A stretch of DNA of 64,000 nucleotides from CAZESS01 sp964414415 (GTDB lineage: Archaea; Thermoplasmatota; E2; UBA202; DSCA01): positions 1 through 64,000 of the forward strand of contig CAYPWJ010000001.1 of the NCBI GenBank assembly GCA_964414415.1. The letters are read 5' to 3'. Within the stretch, counting starts at the first letter, position 1. The number at the start of each line of letters is the position of its first letter. The translations under genes were made by a program, and so were the position numbers. The notes beneath the pieces were generated by a model. That model was not told where the DNA came from and did not search any database. It worked only from the letters and a program-made list of their open reading frames with translations. Shown piece after piece: positions 14,174 through 24,727 of this stretch.

Positions 14174-17100
14174 ATGGGAAGCATGCGCCTTAAGGAAGTG
14201 CAGTTGGAAAATTTTAAATCCTTCGGGAAGAAGATTACGGTCCCGTTTCTCCCCGGCTTTACCGCGATAACGGGCCCCAACGGGTCCGGCAAGTCAAACA
14301 TCTCCGACGCGATCCTGTTTATCCTGGGGCCGCGCAGCCCGAAGACCATCCGGGCGGGCCGGCTCACCGACCTCATCTACAACGGCAAAAAAAACGTCAA
14401 GCAGTGCAAAGTTTCACTCGTCCTGGAGGACGGCGACGAGACCATCCGGCTGACCCGGAAGGTGAAGCGCTCGCCGCTGCCCGACGACCCCGACAACTAC
14501 TACAGCTATTTCTACATCAACGACAACGCCTCCTCGTTGACAGAGTTCGTGCAGCTGCTGTCGTCCGCCAACATATCAGACAACTGCATCGTGCAGCAGG
14601 GCGACGTGACCGCCATCGTCGAGATGGGCGACGTGCCCCGCCGGAGGATCATCGACGACATCGCCGGCGTCTCCGAGTTCGACAAGGACATCGAGAAATC
14701 CGAGAAGGAAAAAGAAGAGGTTGAGCAGAACCTCGAGCACCTCGGCATCATCCTCAAAGAGATAAAGAGCCAGCTCCGCAAGCTCAAGCGGGAGCGCGAC
14801 GACGCCCTGCAATACCGGGACATGCAGGAGGAACTCAAGCGCACGAAGGCGATGCGCTCCTACAAAAAACGGCTGGAGGTCGAAAAAGAGATCAACGAGA
14901 TCGAGAAGCAGATCAAGTCGTACAAGGACGAGCGGGAGCACCTCAAGGAGCAGCGGAAGGAGCTGCAGCAACGCTACCGGGACAAGCAGCTGGAGCTCCA
15001 GGAGCTCGAGGACAAGATCGCCGACCTCGGCGGCGAAGAAATAGAGGAGCTCAAAGAGCAGATAAACGAGGCGCGTGAGGAAGCCATCAAGGCCAAGGAA
15101 AAAATCAACTACTACAGCAAAGAGATCAGCGAAGGCAAGCAGGAACGCGAGGAACTCGAGGGCACCCACGAAAAACTCGAGCAGGAGGTCAGCTCCTACA
15201 GGAAAGAAATAGAGAAGCTCGAGCAGGAGCGCGACGAGGTCGCGCAGCAAATCAAGCGGCGAAGCGACGAGCTGGAGGACATCAAGGAACGGATGAGCAG
15301 CTCCGACGAGCGAGCGATGGACATCACCCGCAGCCTCGCAAAGATAAAGAAACGCTACGAGCAGGAGCGGCAGGCGCTGCACGAGCTGGAGCTCGAACAG
15401 GACCGGCTGGAGCAGCAGCGGGAGAGCCTCGACCTGGCCGTCTCTGAAATCGAGGAAGACAGGCAGACCTACGAGTTCGAGCTCAAGGACGTCAAATGGC
15501 AGCTCAAGGAAATCAAGAAAAACAGGAAGGAGCAGCAGCAGGAGAAAGAGCGCCTGGAGCAGGAGCTCTTCGACAAGAAAAAAGAGGAGTCGGAGATATC
15601 TGAGACGCTGCAGGAGCTCGACCAGGAGGTCATGCACCTCCAGCGGCAGCTGGCAAAGCTCAAGGCACAGCGGGAAGCCAGCAGCTACACCCGTGCCGCC
15701 CGGGAGATCCTCAAGGCCCGCAACGAAGGCAAAATCACGGGTATCCACGGCAGCATCTCGGAGCTCGGCTCCGTTGACGATGCATACCAGCGGGCGCTCG
15801 GCGTCGCCGCCGGCCGCCGTGCAGAGGCAATCGTGGTCGACGACGACGAGGTCGCCTCGAAGTGCATCAACTACCTCAAGAAACACGACTACGGCAGGAC
15901 GACGTTCCTGCCCCTGTCCAAGATGACCGCCGGCAAGCCGCGCGGCAAGGCGCTGATGACCGTCGAGGAGGACGGCTCCCACGGCTTCGCGATCGACCTG
16001 GTGAGCTTCGACCCCGAGTACAGGCCAGCGTTCTGGTACGTCTTCCGCGACACCATCGTCATGGAGGATTTAGGGGCGGCGAGGAAGGTCATGGGCGGCG
16101 TCCGGCTGGTGACCCTCGACGGCGAAATCGTCGGGTCGAGCGGCGCCATGATCGGCGGGAGCACACCGCGCAAGGCGTCGTTCGGCAAGGGCGACCAGCG
16201 CAAGGTCGCCGAGGTCAGCAAGAAGCTGCGTGAGGTCTCCCAGCAGCAGGAGGCGATGTCCGAGCGGCTGATGGAGGTCCGCGAGGAGATATCCGACGTC
16301 CAGCAGCAGCTCCGCGACTGCAGCGTGGAGGAAGACGACCAGCTGGAGCGGCTGGACGCCCGCAAAAAAGAATTCGACGGCAAACTCAAGGTCATCACCG
16401 AGCGGCTTGAGGCAAAGCAGGAGGAACGCGACGGCCTCCAGCAGCGCATCGACGAGGTACAGCAGCAGATCGAGGAAAAAACCGAGCTGCTGGAGGAGAT
16501 GGAGCAGGAGCGCGAAGAGACCGAGCAGCAGCTCAAGCAGATTAGCACCGAGGAGATCACCAAACAGATCGACGCGCTGAAGGAGACGCTCGAGGAGCTG
16601 CGGGAACGGAAACGGTCGCTGACCTCCGACATCAAAACCCGATCCAAGGAACTCGAGGTCGCAGAGGAGCGACGCCAGGAAGTCGAAGACCGGCTGCAGG
16701 CCATCGACAGCCGGCGCGAGGAATACCAGGCGGAGATAGAACAGCTCAGGGAGATACACGAGGAAAACCAGGACGAGATGGAGGCACTGATGGAGGTGGA
16801 GGACAACATGCTCGGGAAGCGAAAGGGTCTCACCGAGGAACGCGACGCCCTCTACAAGGAAAGCGTCGACATCGAGAACAAGATCGACAGCATCTCCACC
16901 AAGATTGAGACCAACCTCGATCTCATCTCCCGCGCCAAGTCACGGCTGCCGACGCTGGAGGAGACGCTCGGCGAGCTGCTGATGGAGACGCAGGACTACG
17001 AGTTCAGCGAGGACGAGCTGCCGGGGCTCGACGAGCTCAAAGCCAGGATCAAGGAGCTGGAGCACGAGATGGAGGAGCTGCAGCCGGTGAACATGCGCGC

Positions 17101-17698
17101 CCTCAAGGAATACGAGCGGCAGGAGGAACGGAAGCAGACGTTCGAGGAGGACATCGACCGGCTGCGGGAGCAGCGGAAAAACCTTGTCAACCTTGTCGAG
17201 GAGATCAAGAAGAAAAAAAAGGACGCGTTCTTCGAGGTGTACGACGCCGTCAAGGAGCACTTCACCGAGATATATGCGGAGCTGACGCCGGGCGACGCGA
17301 AGCTGGAGCTGGAGAACCCCGAGCAGCCGTTCGACGGCGGGCTCATCATCCGGGCGCGCCCGAAGGGCAAACGGTCGCTCCGCCTCAACGCGCTGTCCGG
17401 CGGCGAGAAGAGCATGGCGTCGCTTGCATTCATCTTTGCCCTGCAGGCCTACGACCCGTCGCCGTTCTACGTCCTCGACGAGGTCGACATGTTCCTCGAC
17501 GGCAAAAACGCGGAGCGCGTCGCCACCATGATCCAGGAGCGCTCGCAGAGCACGCAGTTCATCGCGATCTCGCTGCGCCGCATCACGCTGAACAAGGCCA
17601 ACCACATCTACGGCGTGACGATGCACGACAACGGCGTGTCGACGCTGATCGGCAACGTCGAGATGGACGAGGTCGAGCAGCTCGTGGAGGTAAAATGA
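14174..17698 (+). CDS. smc: Chromosome segregation protein SMC
   Basis: The 1174-residue protein has the full SMC plan: N-terminal Walker A (GPNGSGKSNISDAI, near residue 33), a long coiled coil, a hinge near residues 520-660 (GKITGIHGSISELGSVDDAYQRAL), a second coiled coil, the ABC signature LSGGEKS (near 1073) and Walker B VLDEVDMF. SMC dimers with ScpA and ScpB compact and resolve chromosomes. ATG at 14174 or 14183 could be the start; both follow TATA elements. The stop overlaps the scpA start (ATGA). Confidence 0.97.
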   Translation: MGSMRLKEVQLENFKSFGKKITVPFLPGFTAITGPNGSGKSNISDAILFILGPRSPKTIRAGRLTDLIYNGKKNVKQCKVSLVLEDGDETIRLTRKVKRSPLPDDPDNYYSYFYINDNASSLTEFVQLLSSANISDNCIVQQGDVTAIVEMGDVPRRRIIDDIAGVSEFDKDIEKSEKEKEEVEQNLEHLGIILKEIKSQLRKLKRERDDALQYRDMQEELKRTKAMRSYKKRLEVEKEINEIEKQIKSYKDEREHLKEQRKELQQRYRDKQLELQELEDKIADLGGEEIEELKEQINEAREEAIKAKEKINYYSKEISEGKQEREELEGTHEKLEQEVSSYRKEIEKLEQERDEVAQQIKRRSDELEDIKERMSSSDERAMDITRSLAKIKKRYEQERQALHELELEQDRLEQQRESLDLAVSEIEEDRQTYEFELKDVKWQLKEIKKNRKEQQQEKERLEQELFDKKKEESEISETLQELDQEVMHLQRQLAKLKAQREASSYTRAAREILKARNEGKITGIHGSISELGSVDDAYQRALGVAAGRRAEAIVVDDDEVASKCINYLKKHDYGRTTFLPLSKMTAGKPRGKALMTVEEDGSHGFAIDLVSFDPEYRPAFWYVFRDTIVMEDLGAARKVMGGVRLVTLDGEIVGSSGAMIGGSTPRKASFGKGDQRKVAEVSKKLREVSQQQEAMSERLMEVREEISDVQQQLRDCSVEEDDQLERLDARKKEFDGKLKVITERLEAKQEERDGLQQRIDEVQQQIEEKTELLEEMEQEREETEQQLKQISTEEITKQIDALKETLEELRERKRSLTSDIKTRSKELEVAEERRQEVEDRLQAIDSRREEYQAEIEQLREIHEENQDEMEALMEVEDNMLGKRKGLTEERDALYKESVDIENKIDSISTKIETNLDLISRAKSRLPTLEETLGELLMETQDYEFSEDELPGLDELKARIKELEHEMEELQPVNMRALKEYERQEERKQTFEEDIDRLREQRKNLVNLVEEIKKKKKDAFFEVYDAVKEHFTEIYAELTPGDAKLELENPEQPFDGGLIIRARPKGKRSLRLNALSGGEKSMASLAFIFALQAYDPSPFYVLDEVDMFLDGKNAERVATMIQERSQSTQFIAISLRRITLNKANHIYGVTMHDNGVSTLIGNVEMDEVEQLVEVK

Positions 17699-18531
17699 CG
17701 GACAACGTCGTCGACCATCTGCTGCTGCAGCGTGAAGACGTCGCGAAGAAAGAAAACCTGGAGAAATACGTCGAGATGGCAGACGGCAAAGCGACGATGT
17801 ACGCCGGCAATCCCTTCGACCGGGCCATCGCCGCTACGTTTGAGCTGGTCATCGACGAACAGTTCGACCCCTGGGAGATCGACCTCGTCTCGTTTTCCCG
17901 GCTGTACCTCAAAAAAGTCAACGAGACCCGGGTTATCGACCTGATGACCGCCGGCCGCATCATCCTGATGGCCTGGAAGGTGCTGAAGCTGCAGTCCGAC
18001 GACATGATCCAGCGGCTGGAGGAGCCGGAGGAAGAGGAGCCGGAGGAATGGGACGACATCCCGGACTGGTACATGGAGGACGACGGCTACACGTACACCA
18101 GGGCGGTCATCGAAAACGAGGCACCCATCGAGGAAAAAGTCCGCCGGGACGGCAAGCGCAAGGTCACCCTGGTTGAGCTCATCAACGCGTTCGAGGAAGC
18201 CCGCGACGAGGTGGCAGAGCGGCAGCAGCGGCAGGAGCAGCGGGCCGAGGAGCGAGAGCGGCAGGCGGTGCAGGACGAGCAAGACGTCGGCGGCAACGCG
18301 CATCAGGAGGACATCGAGCGTGAGATAGACATCGTGCTCAGCCGGCTCAGCCAGCTGAACGGCCGAGCTATCGCCATCGATGAACTCTGCGACACGGACG
18401 ACAAGGAGGACCTGGTGATGACGATGTCGTCGCTGCTGTTCCTGGCCCGTGAGAACCGGATACAGCTCTGGCAGGAAGATTTTCCCTACGGCACGATATA
18501 CCTCAAAAATGTCCACCATGAACAAACGTAG
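17695..18531 (+). CDS. scpA: Segregation and condensation protein A (kleisin)
   Basis: The 278-residue kleisin bridges the two SMC heads. The conserved N-terminal segment has PFDRAIAATFELVIDEQFDPWEIDLVSFSRLYL, followed by an acidic middle region (EEPEEEEPEEWDD), a charged helical stretch and a C-terminal winged-helix part (AIAIDELCDTDDKEDLVMTMSSLLFLAREN). It overlaps smc by 4 bases and scpB by 14 bases. Confidence 0.93.
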   Translation: MTDNVVDHLLLQREDVAKKENLEKYVEMADGKATMYAGNPFDRAIAATFELVIDEQFDPWEIDLVSFSRLYLKKVNETRVIDLMTAGRIILMAWKVLKLQSDDMIQRLEEPEEEEPEEWDDIPDWYMEDDGYTYTRAVIENEAPIEEKVRRDGKRKVTLVELINAFEEARDEVAERQQRQEQRAEERERQAVQDEQDVGGNAHQEDIEREIDIVLSRLSQLNGRAIAIDELCDTDDKEDLVMTMSSLLFLARENRIQLWQEDFPYGTIYLKNVHHEQT

Positions 18532-19033
18532 CATCCGGCAGGTCGAGGCAGCTCTTTTCTCGGCGGGTCGCCCGCTGTCAACGGAGGAGCTCTCCGAGGC
18601 ACTCGACATGAGCGACAAAGCGGTGGTGCAGGCCATCGAGCAGCTGCAGCAGGAATATGCTGCGGCGGCGGAGGAGGACGCGACGGCGATGGAGGTCGCC
18701 CGGGCCGGCGACAAGTGGGTGATGCAGCTTCGCTCCAGGTACGCATCGTACGGACAGCAGCTGTCGCCGCGGGAGGTCCCCCGGAAGCTGCTGAAGACCG
18801 TCTCGTTGATCGCCTACTACCAGCCGGTGAAGCAGTCGGACGTCCGGGATATGATCGGCAGCAAGGTCTACGACCACGTGCCGGAGCTGGAGGACCTGGG
18901 CTTCATCAGGGCGACGCCACACGGCCGAACGAAGCTGCTGGAGGCCACAGACTATTTCTATGAATACTTCGGCTTTGAGACTACCGACCGGGAGCAGATA
19001 CGTGAGCAGCTACGACAGCGGATGCAGCAGTGA
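18518..19033 (+). CDS. scpB: Segregation and condensation protein B
   Basis: The 171-residue ScpB has two winged-helix domains: IRQVEAALFSAGRPLSTEELSEALDMS and PRKLLKTVSLIAYYQPVKQSDVRDMIGSKVYDHVPELEDLGFI. It binds ScpA and regulates SMC head engagement. The start could be ATG at 18509 or 18518; I choose MNKRSIRQVE at 18518. It lies at the end of a three-gene operon. Confidence 0.92.
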   Translation: MNKRSIRQVEAALFSAGRPLSTEELSEALDMSDKAVVQAIEQLQQEYAAAAEEDATAMEVARAGDKWVMQLRSRYASYGQQLSPREVPRKLLKTVSLIAYYQPVKQSDVRDMIGSKVYDHVPELEDLGFIRATPHGRTKLLEATDYFYEYFGFETTDREQIREQLRQRMQQ

Positions 19034-19130
19034 TGATCTTTTACGGAATGTACGATAACCTTTATATACCGGGATGGTGTTGTAATAGCATACCACGATA
19101 ATGATAGCAAAAAGTTAGCGAAATAGAAAA

Positions 19131-19163
19131 GAAATATATAAGAAAATATATAAGCTGGGGAGG
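19131..19163 (+). promoter_or_regulatory. Promoter and ribosome site of the surface-protein operon
   Basis: Two TATA-like stretches, AAATATATA (19132-19140) and AATATATAA (19145-19153), precede a strong Shine-Dalgarno GGGGAGG at 19157-19163. The SD lies only 1 base before ATG 19165 but 10 bases before ATG 19174, which favours the latter start. Confidence 0.6.
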
Positions 19164-19173
19164 AATGAATACA

Positions 19174-22100
19174 ATGATGGAAAAAATCGGGAGAATAAAA
19201 GGAAAAGAAGGTGTCTCGGAGATCATCGGCACTGTGCTCTTGCTCGCCATCGCCGTCATCATCTTTTCGTCTTTGATTGTCTATGTGCTCTCAATGGATA
19301 CCTCGCCGTCGGCGCCCAGCGTCCACATGGTCGGCTCCATGGATGAAAGCAGCATCGCAACGATAGAGAACAGAGGAGGAAATTCTGTCCCCATCGAGGA
19401 CCTCAAGGTAATGATCCGGAAGGGCGACAACCAGAGCCACATCTATAGCGGGGAGGCTCTTTCAGCTATGTTTCATGACACAAACGACAACGGCAGATGG
19501 GACGTCGGTGATTACATCACCGTAAACTGCTCAAAGATATTTTCTGGCGACGTCGCTCGCTGGCAGATATCGGTCGCCGTCATCGACCAGCCCAGCAACG
19601 CCATCATCATGAGCGGCGTCCTCCAGCAGGGTATCATGCACACCATGCCGCCGGTCGCCCGGTTTACCTACGCCCCCTGGGACCCGAAAACCAAGGAAAT
19701 TGTCACCTTTAACGCCAGCGATTCCTACGACCCTGACGGTGGCTCTCTCCAGTCATACCAGTGGGACTTCGGTGACGGCAACACCGGCAGCGGCATGGTG
19801 GTCATGCATCAATATAATACCTCAGGGAATTACACGATTTCTCTCACCATTACCGACGATGAAGGGCAGACCGCCTCGACGTCCAGTCCGTACGGCGTCC
19901 CTGCCGAAGTCAACGTCACCACTAATCAGAAACCAGTCGCCAACTTCACGTGGACGAACAATACCGGAAAGAATGGCGTCGTGGCATTCACTGACGGCTC
20001 CTACGACACCGATGGAGAGATTGTTTCTTGGTACTGGAATTTCGGCGATGGAAGCGTCTCCACAGCCCAGAATCCATCCCATTATTACAACCAGAGCGGC
20101 ACCTATACCGTCACCCTGGCGGTGACCGATGACAACAACGAGACCAATACCACCAGTCTTGATGTAGTGGTTCCAAACCTTGACCCGGAGGCTTTCTTCT
20201 CTTACAGCCCAAGCAATCCTACCACGAAGCATTATGTCTTTTTCGATGGAAGCAACTCGTATGATAGAGATGGCTCCATCCAGAGCTATTCCTGGGATTT
20301 GAACGGCGATGGCGTGTTCGGCGATGCCACCGTGGCAAAACCCTCGACAACCTACGGAAGCACCGGCAACTATACCGTCGGGTTGAAAGTCACCGATGAC
20401 CTCGGTGCCACCGACATAGAAACTAAGACTCTTAACGTCAGTTCTCCTATGACCAGCCGAAGCGTGCTGGTTGTAGACAACACCCCCCAGGCGACTGGAG
20501 GGAGAGCCAACTGGGACGGCACCGACAAGATTATTCAGGCGCTTAGCAACCTTGGATTTTCATACTCAACGGGCAAAGCCATTGACAGCTGGCAGTTCGT
20601 AGATGGAACCGAGGCTGGAAAGAACATCACCGCTACATTACTCGACGAATACGACATCGTCATCTGGAGCACAGGCACGTTTCCAGGGGATGGCGGTAGA
20701 GCAGCGGATGACAACAATGACAACACGTGGACCACGTCCATGACTGAGGGCTCCGATGACGAGTCAAATCATGTCTACGAGATTTACCAGCACATGAATC
20801 ACAATGGAACGCTCCTTCTCTGTGGCACCTACGCCGTTCGAGACCTCCAAGACTACAGCGGGAATGAGGCAAACCAGGATGAGATATGGCTTGGAAACAC
20901 CCTGGGGCTGATAGAAGACACTGGTGGCATCAACGAGGGGTATCACAGCGGCAAAACAGGATACTACGCAACCGATTATTACAACTATCCCTACGATCCT
21001 CCTGGTTCTCCAGGATGGTACTATTCTGGAGAGTTCAGCTACGGCCCCATCCAGGGAAGCGGCGTCATGACAGGGAGAACCGGCACATCCACGGATTCCG
21101 ACACCTACGGCGTCGCGAACGTCGAGATTACGTCGCCTATCGACATGTATGAGCTCAACCCGCAGGGAGGCACGCTCTTCAACTATTCGCTCAACGCCAC
21201 CGGAGGAGCCGGCATCGTACTTCAAACAGACTTTGAATCCGGGGCATTTCCCCCAAGCGGCTGGAGTGAACACCGGCTAGAAACTAACAATGGCCCCGGA
21301 TGGCAAAAAAACAACCGAGCCGGTGGAGGGCAAAGTGCCTATCACGACCATACTCAACAGGATGATAAAGTCTGCAACGATTGGATAGTAAGTCCACAGT
21401 TTACAGTTCCTCCCGGAGGGGTCTTGGATTTTGAGGAAAAGAATGGGTACATGAACTATTATGATTATCATGGAGTGATGATTTCAACTGGGAGTGGTGA
21501 TCCAGACGATGCAGACTTCACCGAATTACAAGAAATGGATGATGCGACGTTTTGGAATTGGGAAGACCGCAGCATCGATATTAGTTCCTATGCCGGGCAG
21601 GATGTTCATATCGCGTTCCAATATAAAGGCGGAGATGCGGCAATATGGGCAATTGATAACATTGAGGTATCTTCCTCAGCGGATTACATTCGCACTGGAG
21701 AATATGCGATTGATGCCGAGCGTGGCGCCAATCGGTCTGTGGTCACAGGTTTCAACCTGAACTCCGATGCCATCACCAACGAGAGCCGTGAAGCATATCT
21801 GCGAAACGTCCTCAACTGGATGGCGGAAGGCGTCGGCTACGAGACAGAGGTATATGTGGACAACGACCGATCGACAGAGTGGTACGATGAAACACATCTC
21901 CATACCATCCAGGAGGGAATAGACGCAGTGAGCTTCGGCGGCACCGTACACGTATATGACGGGGATGCCTACGACGGCGCTGTCATCGATAAGTCCATAT
22001 CACTCGTCGGGGAGAACGCGCCAGTGGCACGGAGCAGCGGAGAAGCGGCATTCAAGGTGACTGCAGACTGGGTACAAATCGATGGATTTACGATATACAA

Positions 22101-24726
22101 CAAGGCAGGGCAAACGCTTCAGCGGGGAGTCTCCATAGATAGCAGGTCACGGGCAACTATTCTCAACTGCACCATCCATAACACTGGAACGGGCATCTAT
22201 GCCTATCATTCCTCAAATACCACCTTCCAGTCAAACATAATCCACGACGCCGATTATGGCATTCAGATTCAGCGTTCTTCTGGCCTGACTGTTACCAACA
22301 ATACTCTCTGGGGCAACTCTCACGGGCTCGCCATGCAGTACACGAGCGGATGTGAGGCGACACAGAATGACATCCATGACAACGACGAAGGTATATACCT
22401 CTACGAGGCCGACGATAGCCGCATCAGGAACAACGACATCTATTCCAATACGGACTACGGAGTCCGTCTGGAGTCAACGCCAACCAACAACTACGTAATC
22501 GGAAACGATATCTACCAGAATGGATACGGTGTATACCTTGATCTGTCAACACACAACACAATCCAGAACAATCTTGTGACAGGAAATACCAACACTGGTA
22601 TCCATCTTACTTCGTCCTCGACGCAAAATACCATCTGGAACAACACGGTTACCGATAACGGCGATGGCATATGGCTGGACAGCTCCGGCAGCAATTCTCT
22701 CCTCTCCAACACGGTAAACCACTCACAGGGAAACGGAATCTATCTCTCTTCAAGCGGCGGCAACGCTCTATACAACAATCAGGTGATGAACAGCGGCAGT
22801 GCAGGAGTCGTCTTCCACGATTCCTCTGACTCGAATATCCTTAAGTTTACAGCCCTCTACAATAACACGTATGGCCTCAAAATTGAAAGATCACGCAACA
22901 GCTATGTGGGGAACAACACACTATGGAGTAATCGCCTTGACGGCGTGTATCTCGCTCGACCTACGGATGGAGCGTACGGCAACAACACCATCTTTAACAA
23001 CACCATCTATCAAAATGTGAGGCATGGTATCCGCCTTTATTCAGCCAGTGGCAATACACTGTCGGATAACATCATCCATTCAAACCAGGAGCACGGTGTC
23101 TCTCTCCAGTCGTCATCTAATGATAACAGCATCAGGAACAATGTCCTGTATAATAATTCCGACGGCGTCTCCATAGACCGGAGCGGCTATAGTCAGGTGG
23201 TCAACAACAACATCCATAATCACACTGGCCGAGGTATTTCAGTTCAAAACTCTGCATCAGAAAACGATCTGCTTTCTAATACTCTAGAACATAATACAGA
23301 CGGCATCGCTATCCAGTCATCTTCTCTCAACAACATAAGTCACAATCTTGTCCGTGAAAACCAGCAATATGGAATCACTGTGGCAAGTGCAAACACCAAC
23401 AGCCTCTATAACAACACCGTACATGCAAACCTGCAGGACGGGATATATATATCTTCCTCAGACGACAATGTCATCAACTCCAATGTGGTCTACGACAACC
23501 ATTACGGCCTCCACTTCCTCTCCTGCAGCAGCAACGCCATTAGCAGCAACCATATATATGCCAATGCAGACCACGGAGTATTTCTGGAAAACTCAGAGGC
23601 AACGACACCCGGCGGCAACGAGATAGCTACCAATCAAATACACGATAACGGCGGCAGCGGTCTCTATCTCCTTTCTTCGACAGGTAATTCGTTCCATAGC
23701 AATAACCTCTACAAAAACAGTGACGGCATCCACCTTCGCTCATCTAATAATAACGTCATCTATCTAAACACGGTTCGGCAAAATGAATTCGGAGTCTACC
23801 TTCACTCCTCAGATGGTAACAAAATCGGCGGTGCTTCAGAGGGCGGAAACACCATCTACAACAATACCGGGGACGGCATCTATATTGGTCATTCCTCCGA
23901 CGGCAACACGCTTGATAATAACTCGATTTGGGAAAACGATGTGGGTGTCTTCGTCAATGATTCTGATACTGCGAACATCAAGAATAACCATATATATTGG
24001 CATAACACGTCGGCCGGAATTCGCGTCAAAAACGCGTGGCTTGGCTCGTCGTATCCTATCAAGAATAACATGATTCATGGCAACTTGCGGGGGGTTGAGA
24101 TTATCTCGTCCAGCAGCTCTCATATAGAGACGCAGAATCTGTTGTATGACAACGAGATAGGTATCTATCTTTTGAATTCCGACACCTGCAAAGTCGGGAT
24201 GAATGATGTTACTTCGGATGTCAGCGGGATCACTATTCTCTCCTCTGATGCCTGTACCATTGACAACAATACCATTCGGGGCTCGCAGTACGGAATCGAT
24301 GTTAACGGGTCGAATGACAACCAGATACAGAAGAACCGCATCGTGAATGCTACCAGGGGTGTCTATCTACATGACGCTGCGGTGAGCAACGTGGTGCGGG
24401 AAAACACGGTCACTATCAATGCATCCAATCAATACGTGGCATATCTCGCGGGGACGGGCACAGAAAACAACAAGGTATACAGGAATAATTTCTTGAATAT
24501 ATCGAGTCGGAGCGACAGCCTGGCTTATGATGACGCGGGGAATAATAGCTGGTATAGCTCTGCGACAAAGGCTGAGGGCAATTACTGGAAGAACTACGAG
24601 TATCTGGGGAGATATCAGAATGCCACCGAGAAGGATGGCTATTACTGGAGTATTCCCTATGAGATAGCACCGGAGGATGACACGTCGGTGGTGGAAGACC
24701 GACGGCCGCTTACCGATAAGGTGTAA
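19174..24726 (+). CDS. Giant pilin-anchored PKD / choice-of-anchor / beta-helix surface protein
   Basis: This protein of about 1850 residues begins with an archaeal type IV pilin N-terminus: a basic stretch, GVSEIIGT, then one hydrophobic helix (residues 20-42) ending the class III signal. A pilin-like domain follows to about residue 155. Then come three PKD domains (about 160-425, each with WDFGDG or a variant), a flavodoxin-like segment VLVVDN...DIVIWSTG (about 430-680), a choice-of-anchor J sandwich (about 680-840) and a NosD-type right-handed beta-helix (about 890-1780) of many short Asn-rich turns such as NNTIYNN. No C-terminal membrane helix is seen, so anchorage is by the N-terminus. 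The start could be 19165. The gene looks less GC-rich than its neighbours. Confidence 0.88.
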   Translation: MMEKIGRIKGKEGVSEIIGTVLLLAIAVIIFSSLIVYVLSMDTSPSAPSVHMVGSMDESSIATIENRGGNSVPIEDLKVMIRKGDNQSHIYSGEALSAMFHDTNDNGRWDVGDYITVNCSKIFSGDVARWQISVAVIDQPSNAIIMSGVLQQGIMHTMPPVARFTYAPWDPKTKEIVTFNASDSYDPDGGSLQSYQWDFGDGNTGSGMVVMHQYNTSGNYTISLTITDDEGQTASTSSPYGVPAEVNVTTNQKPVANFTWTNNTGKNGVVAFTDGSYDTDGEIVSWYWNFGDGSVSTAQNPSHYYNQSGTYTVTLAVTDDNNETNTTSLDVVVPNLDPEAFFSYSPSNPTTKHYVFFDGSNSYDRDGSIQSYSWDLNGDGVFGDATVAKPSTTYGSTGNYTVGLKVTDDLGATDIETKTLNVSSPMTSRSVLVVDNTPQATGGRANWDGTDKIIQALSNLGFSYSTGKAIDSWQFVDGTEAGKNITATLLDEYDIVIWSTGTFPGDGGRAADDNNDNTWTTSMTEGSDDESNHVYEIYQHMNHNGTLLLCGTYAVRDLQDYSGNEANQDEIWLGNTLGLIEDTGGINEGYHSGKTGYYATDYYNYPYDPPGSPGWYYSGEFSYGPIQGSGVMTGRTGTSTDSDTYGVANVEITSPIDMYELNPQGGTLFNYSLNATGGAGIVLQTDFESGAFPPSGWSEHRLETNNGPGWQKNNRAGGGQSAYHDHTQQDDKVCNDWIVSPQFTVPPGGVLDFEEKNGYMNYYDYHGVMISTGSGDPDDADFTELQEMDDATFWNWEDRSIDISSYAGQDVHIAFQYKGGDAAIWAIDNIEVSSSADYIRTGEYAIDAERGANRSVVTGFNLNSDAITNESREAYLRNVLNWMAEGVGYETEVYVDNDRSTEWYDETHLHTIQEGIDAVSFGGTVHVYDGDAYDGAVIDKSISLVGENAPVARSSGEAAFKVTADWVQIDGFTIYNKAGQTLQRGVSIDSRSRATILNCTIHNTGTGIYAYHSSNTTFQSNIIHDADYGIQIQRSSGLTVTNNTLWGNSHGLAMQYTSGCEATQNDIHDNDEGIYLYEADDSRIRNNDIYSNTDYGVRLESTPTNNYVIGNDIYQNGYGVYLDLSTHNTIQNNLVTGNTNTGIHLTSSSTQNTIWNNTVTDNGDGIWLDSSGSNSLLSNTVNHSQGNGIYLSSSGGNALYNNQVMNSGSAGVVFHDSSDSNILKFTALYNNTYGLKIERSRNSYVGNNTLWSNRLDGVYLARPTDGAYGNNTIFNNTIYQNVRHGIRLYSASGNTLSDNIIHSNQEHGVSLQSSSNDNSIRNNVLYNNSDGVSIDRSGYSQVVNNNIHNHTGRGISVQNSASENDLLSNTLEHNTDGIAIQSSSLNNISHNLVRENQQYGITVASANTNSLYNNTVHANLQDGIYISSSDDNVINSNVVYDNHYGLHFLSCSSNAISSNHIYANADHGVFLENSEATTPGGNEIATNQIHDNGGSGLYLLSSTGNSFHSNNLYKNSDGIHLRSSNNNVIYLNTVRQNEFGVYLHSSDGNKIGGASEGGNTIYNNTGDGIYIGHSSDGNTLDNNSIWENDVGVFVNDSDTANIKNNHIYWHNTSAGIRVKNAWLGSSYPIKNNMIHGNLRGVEIISSSSSHIETQNLLYDNEIGIYLLNSDTCKVGMNDVTSDVSGITILSSDACTIDNNTIRGSQYGIDVNGSNDNQIQKNRIVNATRGVYLHDAAVSNVVRENTVTINASNQYVAYLAGTGTENNKVYRNNFLNISSRSDSLAYDDAGNNSWYSSATKAEGNYWKNYEYLGRYQNATEKDGYYWSIPYEIAPEDDTSVVEDRRPLTDKV

Positions 24727-24727
24727 C

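Noticed and set aside
22000..24500. Possible CRISPR array because of many short AAC-rich recurring words
   Set aside because: The words encode irregular beta-helix turns in an uninterrupted frame; there are no exact direct repeats with uniform spacers.
19174..24726. Foreign island suggested by lower GC in the giant gene
   Set aside because: The shift follows the Asn/Ile/Tyr-rich beta-helix composition and the gene is joined to normal-GC neighbours; no integrase or flanking repeats were found.
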